This document shows, piece by piece, positions 47,748 through 51,018 of a stretch of 51,018 bases of DNA; the first letter of the stretch is position 1, and every line of letters begins with the position of its first letter. Origin of the DNA: a virus; the IMG/VR virus record IMGVR_UViG_3300046028_005066, positions 1-51,018 of that record. One strand, given 5' to 3'. Position numbers and translations under genes: made by a program. Below the pieces are notes generated by a model, which saw only the letters and a program-made list of their open reading frames with translations, ran no database searches and had not been told where the DNA came from.

Positions 47748-49870
47748 TGCCAGCACCAGGAAGTACGCCAATAATTATCTACAACAGCTCAACGGCATCA
47801 CAGGTGCCGTTAGCTGCTAACCTGTCACAGGGCGAGCTTGCCATCAACGTGACGGACAAGAAACTGTACACCAAGGACAGCGGTGGTAACGTTATTCTGA
47901 TCGCTTCTAACGGCGGTGACGTAACAGGTCCAGCGACAGCCACTGATAATGCTATCGCTAGGTTCGACGCTACCACAGGCAGACTAATTCAAAACTCTGT
48001 GGTGACCATAGCCGACACAACTGGCAACATGGCTGGTGTTGGTACATTAACTGCCACTACAGTAAATGCAGCACTCAACGGTACTCTAGGCGCTACAACT
48101 CCATCTACTGTGGCTGCTACTACTATTAGTGCTAGTGGTGTATCTACATTCTCTGCTGGCTCTGCTGGCGCACCTGCCATTACTACTGCTGGTGATACTA
48201 ACACAGGTATATTCTTCCCTGCTGCCGATACCACAGCCTTTAGTGAAGGTGGTGTAGAAGCTGTGCGAATTGATGCTAGTGGTAACGTGGGTATTGGGAC
48301 GAGTTCGCCTTCAACAAAGTTAGATGTTTACAACGCCACAAACGCGGATCAATACTGGCGCACTAGCGCAATCAGCTTGTACGCCCAAGTGAACAACACT
48401 AACGGTACGGCACTTTTCGGGACACTGTCAAATCACCCGCTTGTATTTTGGACAAATAGCGCAGAACGTATGCGCCTAGACTCATCAGGCAATGTGCTTA
48501 TTGGAACTACATCAGCATTGGGTCAGCTTTCGCTTGGCGGATATGGTTCAATAGCTGGGACTACAGGTAATGGAACAGGCTATTTAACTCATCAATATCT
48601 GTCTAGTGGTTATGATGGTTTGAGCCTTGCTTCTAACTTTATACAGGGTACATCTGGCGGAACTGTTACAGCTTCCAATATGTCAACTGCTCAGATTTTC
48701 TTAGCAAATCGAGTAGGTGCAGATTCTTATATTACTTTTGGTACTGGCGGTGTAAATACTGCTCCAGCAGAACGTATGCGCCTAGACTCATCAGGCAACC
48801 TAGGTCTAGGTGTAACTCCTAGTGCTTGGGCTGCTGATACTCTTGGAATTCAAGGTCCAAACCAGTTTAGCTTTGCTGCTAAAGGTGTAGTTAATTTAAC
48901 TGGAAATGCTTATCAAAATGCAGGCTGGAAATATGCCACAACTGCGGCAGCAACACTATATCAACAATATTTAGGTAGTCACACTTGGTACACAACCCCA
49001 TCAGGCACAGCAGGTAACGCTATTACTTGGACTCAAGCAATGTCACTAGATACTAGTGGGAATTTAGGGATTGGTGTAACGCCTAGTGCTTGGGGGACGG
49101 CAAATTACAAGGTACTTCAAGTTCCTGCTGGAACTTTGTCCAGCTATTCAACTTTTGCACTTGGTTTGCATCAAAATTCCTACGATACTGCTGGTGGCTC
49201 ATTTAAATATGTAACTACTGGTTTTGCAAGTCGATACAACCAAGAGGGGGGTGTTCACGCTTGGTACACAGCCCCATCAGGCACAGCAGGTAACGCTATT
49301 ACCTTCACTCAAGCAATGACATTAGACGCTAGTGGGAATTTGTTGGTTGGGACTACGACTGCTATTGATACTGGAAGCACTTTTGTATCAACTGATACAG
49401 GAACTGCATTTAGCGCATATCGTCAAACCACTACTGCAGCATTTGGTGTTATTGCAACATATAGTAATATAGGTGGAGCTAGTACGATTCGTTCTTTTTT
49501 ACGAGCAGATGGAGGATTAGCAAATTACAGCGCAAACAATGTAAATTTGTCTGATGAAAGATTAAAAAAAGACATTTCTTTAGCTGATAATTACCTAGCA
49601 AAAATTTGTGCTATTCCAGTTAAAAATTTCCGTTATAACGACCAGAGCGAAACAGAAGACATTACATTAGGTGTTATTGCTCAAGAGGTAGAGGCAATAG
49701 CTCCTGAGTTGGTAAGTAATAATGGTTTTGGTGAAACTCCTGAAGACGGTATTCCATTAAAATCAATTTACCAAACAGACTTGCAATACGCATTGATGAA
49801 ATGTATCCAAGAACAACAAGCAATGATAGACGAATTAAAGGCTAAAGTGGCTGCCTTAGAAGCTGCTTAA
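47747..49870 (+). CDS. Tail fibre with C-terminal S74 chaperone domain
   Basis: 707 residues. The N-terminus has a fibre anchor (SQGELAINVTDKKLYTKDS). The shaft carries ERMRLDSSGN repeats and TPSAWGT-type units. The C-terminal 110 residues form an intramolecular chaperone (peptidase S74): LSDERLKKDISL near 600 provides the Ser-Lys pair, then VIAQEVEAIAPELV and a final coiled coil (QEQQAMIDELKAKVAALEAA). The domain guides trimer folding and then cuts itself off. This is a probable receptor-binding fibre. Confidence 0.88.
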   Translation: MPAPGSTPIIIYNSSTASQVPLAANLSQGELAINVTDKKLYTKDSGGNVILIASNGGDVTGPATATDNAIARFDATTGRLIQNSVVTIADTTGNMAGVGTLTATTVNAALNGTLGATTPSTVAATTISASGVSTFSAGSAGAPAITTAGDTNTGIFFPAADTTAFSEGGVEAVRIDASGNVGIGTSSPSTKLDVYNATNADQYWRTSAISLYAQVNNTNGTALFGTLSNHPLVFWTNSAERMRLDSSGNVLIGTTSALGQLSLGGYGSIAGTTGNGTGYLTHQYLSSGYDGLSLASNFIQGTSGGTVTASNMSTAQIFLANRVGADSYITFGTGGVNTAPAERMRLDSSGNLGLGVTPSAWAADTLGIQGPNQFSFAAKGVVNLTGNAYQNAGWKYATTAAATLYQQYLGSHTWYTTPSGTAGNAITWTQAMSLDTSGNLGIGVTPSAWGTANYKVLQVPAGTLSSYSTFALGLHQNSYDTAGGSFKYVTTGFASRYNQEGGVHAWYTAPSGTAGNAITFTQAMTLDASGNLLVGTTTAIDTGSTFVSTDTGTAFSAYRQTTTAAFGVIATYSNIGGASTIRSFLRADGGLANYSANNVNLSDERLKKDISLADNYLAKICAIPVKNFRYNDQSETEDITLGVIAQEVEAIAPELVSNNGFGETPEDGIPLKSIYQTDLQYALMKCIQEQQAMIDELKAKVAALEAA
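48461..48798 (+). repeat. 32-bp direct repeat in the fibre gene
   Basis: Identical by eye at 48461-48492 and 48767-48798 (305 bp apart), encoding AERMRLDSSGN. The nearby shaft also differs little between units. Confidence 0.75.
48985..49341 (+). repeat. 81-bp near-identical direct repeat in the fibre gene
   Basis: Copies at 48985-49065 and 49261-49341 (276 bp apart), encoding WYT-PSGTAGNAIT and the following segment. Only a handful of mismatches are visible; recombination between copies would delete 276 bp in frame. Confidence 0.75.
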
Positions 49871-49889
49871 TTTCAAAGGAAAACACGAA

Positions 49890-50102
49890 ATGGCAAAAGA
49901 TAAAGAGCCCCAAATCGTTAAGATAGATGATGTTGAATACGATGCTAACAATTTTAATGAGCAGCAAGTAGCACTATTCAACCATTGCGTTGATTTAGAC
50001 CGTAAGATTGGTAGCACTACATTCCAATTGCAACAACTGAACGTAGGTAAAGATGCGTTTATTAAGATGTTAAAAGCAGCACTAGAACCTAAAGAGGAAT
50101 AA
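49890..50102 (+). CDS. DUF6447-like small protein
   Basis: 70 residues. VKIDDVEYDANNFNEQQVAL then a helix DRKIGSTTFQLQQLNVGKDA and an acidic tail: the pattern I recall as DUF6447, a short phage family of unknown function. AAGGA lies 10 nt before the ATG. First of several small genes after the fibre. Confidence 0.7.
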   Translation: MAKDKEPQIVKIDDVEYDANNFNEQQVALFNHCVDLDRKIGSTTFQLQQLNVGKDAFIKMLKAALEPKEE

Positions 50103-50103
50103 T

Positions 50104-50394
50104 ATGGAAGCCCTGATAGCTAAAGTAAATGCAGTCCTAGCTAAACTATACCCATCAATTCTTGCAGGGAAAGTGCCTGTGGATAAATTTATGCACTTTA
50201 TATGTGGTCTAGTCATAGCAGCATTGCTTACACCGTTTATTGGGGCTTACTCCATTGTAGTAGTGGCTATTGTTGCGCTACTTAAAGAGATTTATGACTA
50301 CCTGCATAAAGACATCCACACTCCAGATTTCATGGACTGGGTTGCTACTGTGCTAGGTGGCGCGGTTGGTTTTGTTGTAGTAGCTTTATTTTAA
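50104..50394 (+). CDS. Multi-pass membrane protein, possible holin
   Basis: 96 residues with hydrophobic segments at about 30-45, 50-63 and 80-96 (FICGLVIAALLTPFIG; YSIVVVAIVALL; VLGGAVGFVVVALF). The KFMHF and KEIYDYLH motifs recall small phage and bacterial membrane proteins. Its place before a further membrane gene, a secreted protein and the endolysin suggests a lysis-cassette role such as a holin. Not proven; some relatives are not holins. Confidence 0.55.
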   Translation: MEALIAKVNAVLAKLYPSILAGKVPVDKFMHFICGLVIAALLTPFIGAYSIVVVAIVALLKEIYDYLHKDIHTPDFMDWVATVLGGAVGFVVVALF

Positions 50395-50403
50395 GAGACA
50401 ATC

Positions 50404-50565
50404 ATGAGTGAGATCGATGAAACCGCAGCTAGACTTAATTCTCATGAAGCAGTCTGTGCTTTCCGTTATGAGACTATCAGCGCCAGGCTAAAACGGCTTG
50501 AGCAGATTTTAATAGGCACCGCTGGGTTTGTTATTGTCTTTTTATTAACGCAGATGATCAAATGA
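50404..50565 (+). CDS. 53-residue coiled-coil and membrane protein
   Basis: The ATG at 50404 opens a polar helical N-terminus (SEIDETAARLNSHEA; YETISARLKRLEQIL) and one C-terminal membrane segment (IGTAGFVIVFLLTQM). The layout resembles XhlA-type haemolysin/holin partners. The stop overlaps the next start by 4 nt (ATGA). Probably a holin accessory or spanin-like component; assignment is inference. Confidence 0.6.
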   Translation: MSEIDETAARLNSHEAVCAFRYETISARLKRLEQILIGTAGFVIVFLLTQMIK

Positions 50566-51018
50566 AAACACTTTCACTATTTTTAGTAGGTTTATTACTT
50601 GGCGGTTTACTAGCAGCGGGAGTATCGTATGCGGACGAAACAACAATTAATTATAAGGGTCAACCTGTCCCCTCTGCTATGGCGCCTTCGATGTCGGCTT
50701 TCAGTCAAGACGTTTGCGGCATTGGTGTCAGCGGTGCTGTTAACGGGGGCGTATTTTCTGTAGCTGGCGGCACGATGATTACCGACAACAACTGCGTTCG
50801 CTTGCGTTGGGCTAAGTTCTTAAGTGACAGTGGCCTAAAGGTTGCAGCAGTATCGTTGGCCTGTGCCGCAACACATGAGAATTGGGTGGCAATGGAGATG
50901 TCTGGCTCACCCTGTCCTATTGGTGGTGCAATTGGTGATGCAGCTAGGAAGGCGTGGTATGACTTACACCCCGATTGGTTTGAGGAAATCTATGGTAAGA
51001 ACTTTGTTCTTATTACTC
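50562..51018 (+). CDS. Secreted protein of the lysis region, truncated by the window
   Basis: 152 residues before the window ends. A signal peptide is clear (MKTLSLFLVGLLLGGLLAAG, then VSYA and cleavage before DETT). The mature part has SAMAPSMSAFSQDVCGIGVSG and four cysteines that could form disulphides in the periplasm. I recall relatives just upstream of endolysins in other phages; role unknown. The frame does not continue sensibly into base 1, so the 3' end is missing. ATGA overlap with the previous gene. Confidence 0.7.
   Translation, partial: MKTLSLFLVGLLLGGLLAAGVSYADETTINYKGQPVPSAMAPSMSAFSQDVCGIGVSGAVNGGVFSVAGGTMITDNNCVRLRWAKFLSDSGLKVAAVSLACAATHENWVAMEMSGSPCPIGGAIGDAARKAWYDLHPDWFEEIYGKNFVLIT

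Noticed and set aside
1-51018. Temperate lifestyle, tRNA genes or phage RNA polymerase
   Set aside because: No integrase, excisionase, repressor-like gene, attachment-site repeat, tRNA cloverleaf or polymerase was seen in the intergenic regions or products; eye inspection could miss a divergent case.
1-51018. Terminal direct repeat joining the two ends
   Set aside because: The first and last tens of bases show no shared sequence, and the edge genes do not join in frame.

Overview
The window is most of the genome of a strictly lytic, tailed double-stranded DNA phage, most likely a short-tailed podovirus. It carries a terminase, a large P22-type portal, a capsid protein, adaptor and DNA-stabilisation proteins and three large internal/ejection-type proteins. 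There is no sheath, tape measure or baseplate set, and no integrase, repressor or phage RNA polymerase. Promoters are sigma70-like (17-bp spacers) and most genes have strong Shine-Dalgarno sites. A partial GH24 endolysin and signal-peptide/membrane proteins at the edges point to a Gram-negative host, perhaps an aquatic proteobacterium; the sequence does not settle the host. The left edge cuts the endolysin and the right edge cuts a secreted-protein gene, and the two do not join in frame, so a short stretch of the lysis cassette seems to be missing from an otherwise near-complete circular map.

Layout. 1-11.07 kb, rightward: endolysin 3' end, late promoter, head-tail adaptor, fibre-like and stabilisation proteins, then three large internal virion proteins. 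11.07-30.41 kb, leftward: early/replication half. It encodes a MazG-like pyrophosphohydrolase, a primase-helicase, a dCMP deaminase, a ThyA-family enzyme with the dCMP-specificity Asp, a SNF2-type helicase, VRR-NUC and Cas4-like nucleases, a family A DNA polymerase, a probable ssDNA-binding protein, a DUF932 protein, an AP2-domain protein and about twenty small genes, some only 21-58 codons. 28.99-30.91 kb is largely non-coding and repeat-rich, with divergent promoters; it is the best candidate for a replication origin and/or packaging site. 30.91-51.02 kb, rightward: terS, terL, a 1083-aa PcfJ-like/DUF6321 protein, portal, GroES-like co-chaperonin, scaffold, decoration and capsid proteins, GN(V/L)T-repeat protein, second adaptor, two tail fibres (the second with an S74 chaperone domain) and the start of the lysis cassette.

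Regulation. The most striking structure is a six-copy leftward promoter/leader module: TGTACA, exactly 17 bp, a TATAAT-like -10, then a predicted transcript starting AUC, an immediate stem-loop whose sequence differs between copies while its pairing is kept, and an invariant UGAC before the Shine-Dalgarno site. Three rightward late promoters share a different layout (TTTYCN, 17 bp, CATAAT) and are also followed by hairpins. Nearly all genes overlap or abut (ATGA, TAATG), so translational coupling is general.

Function. The nucleases and dCMP-handling enzymes suggest host DNA breakdown and remodelling of pyrimidine pools, possibly including a 5-substituted cytosine. Family names are recalled from memory; no database search was possible.
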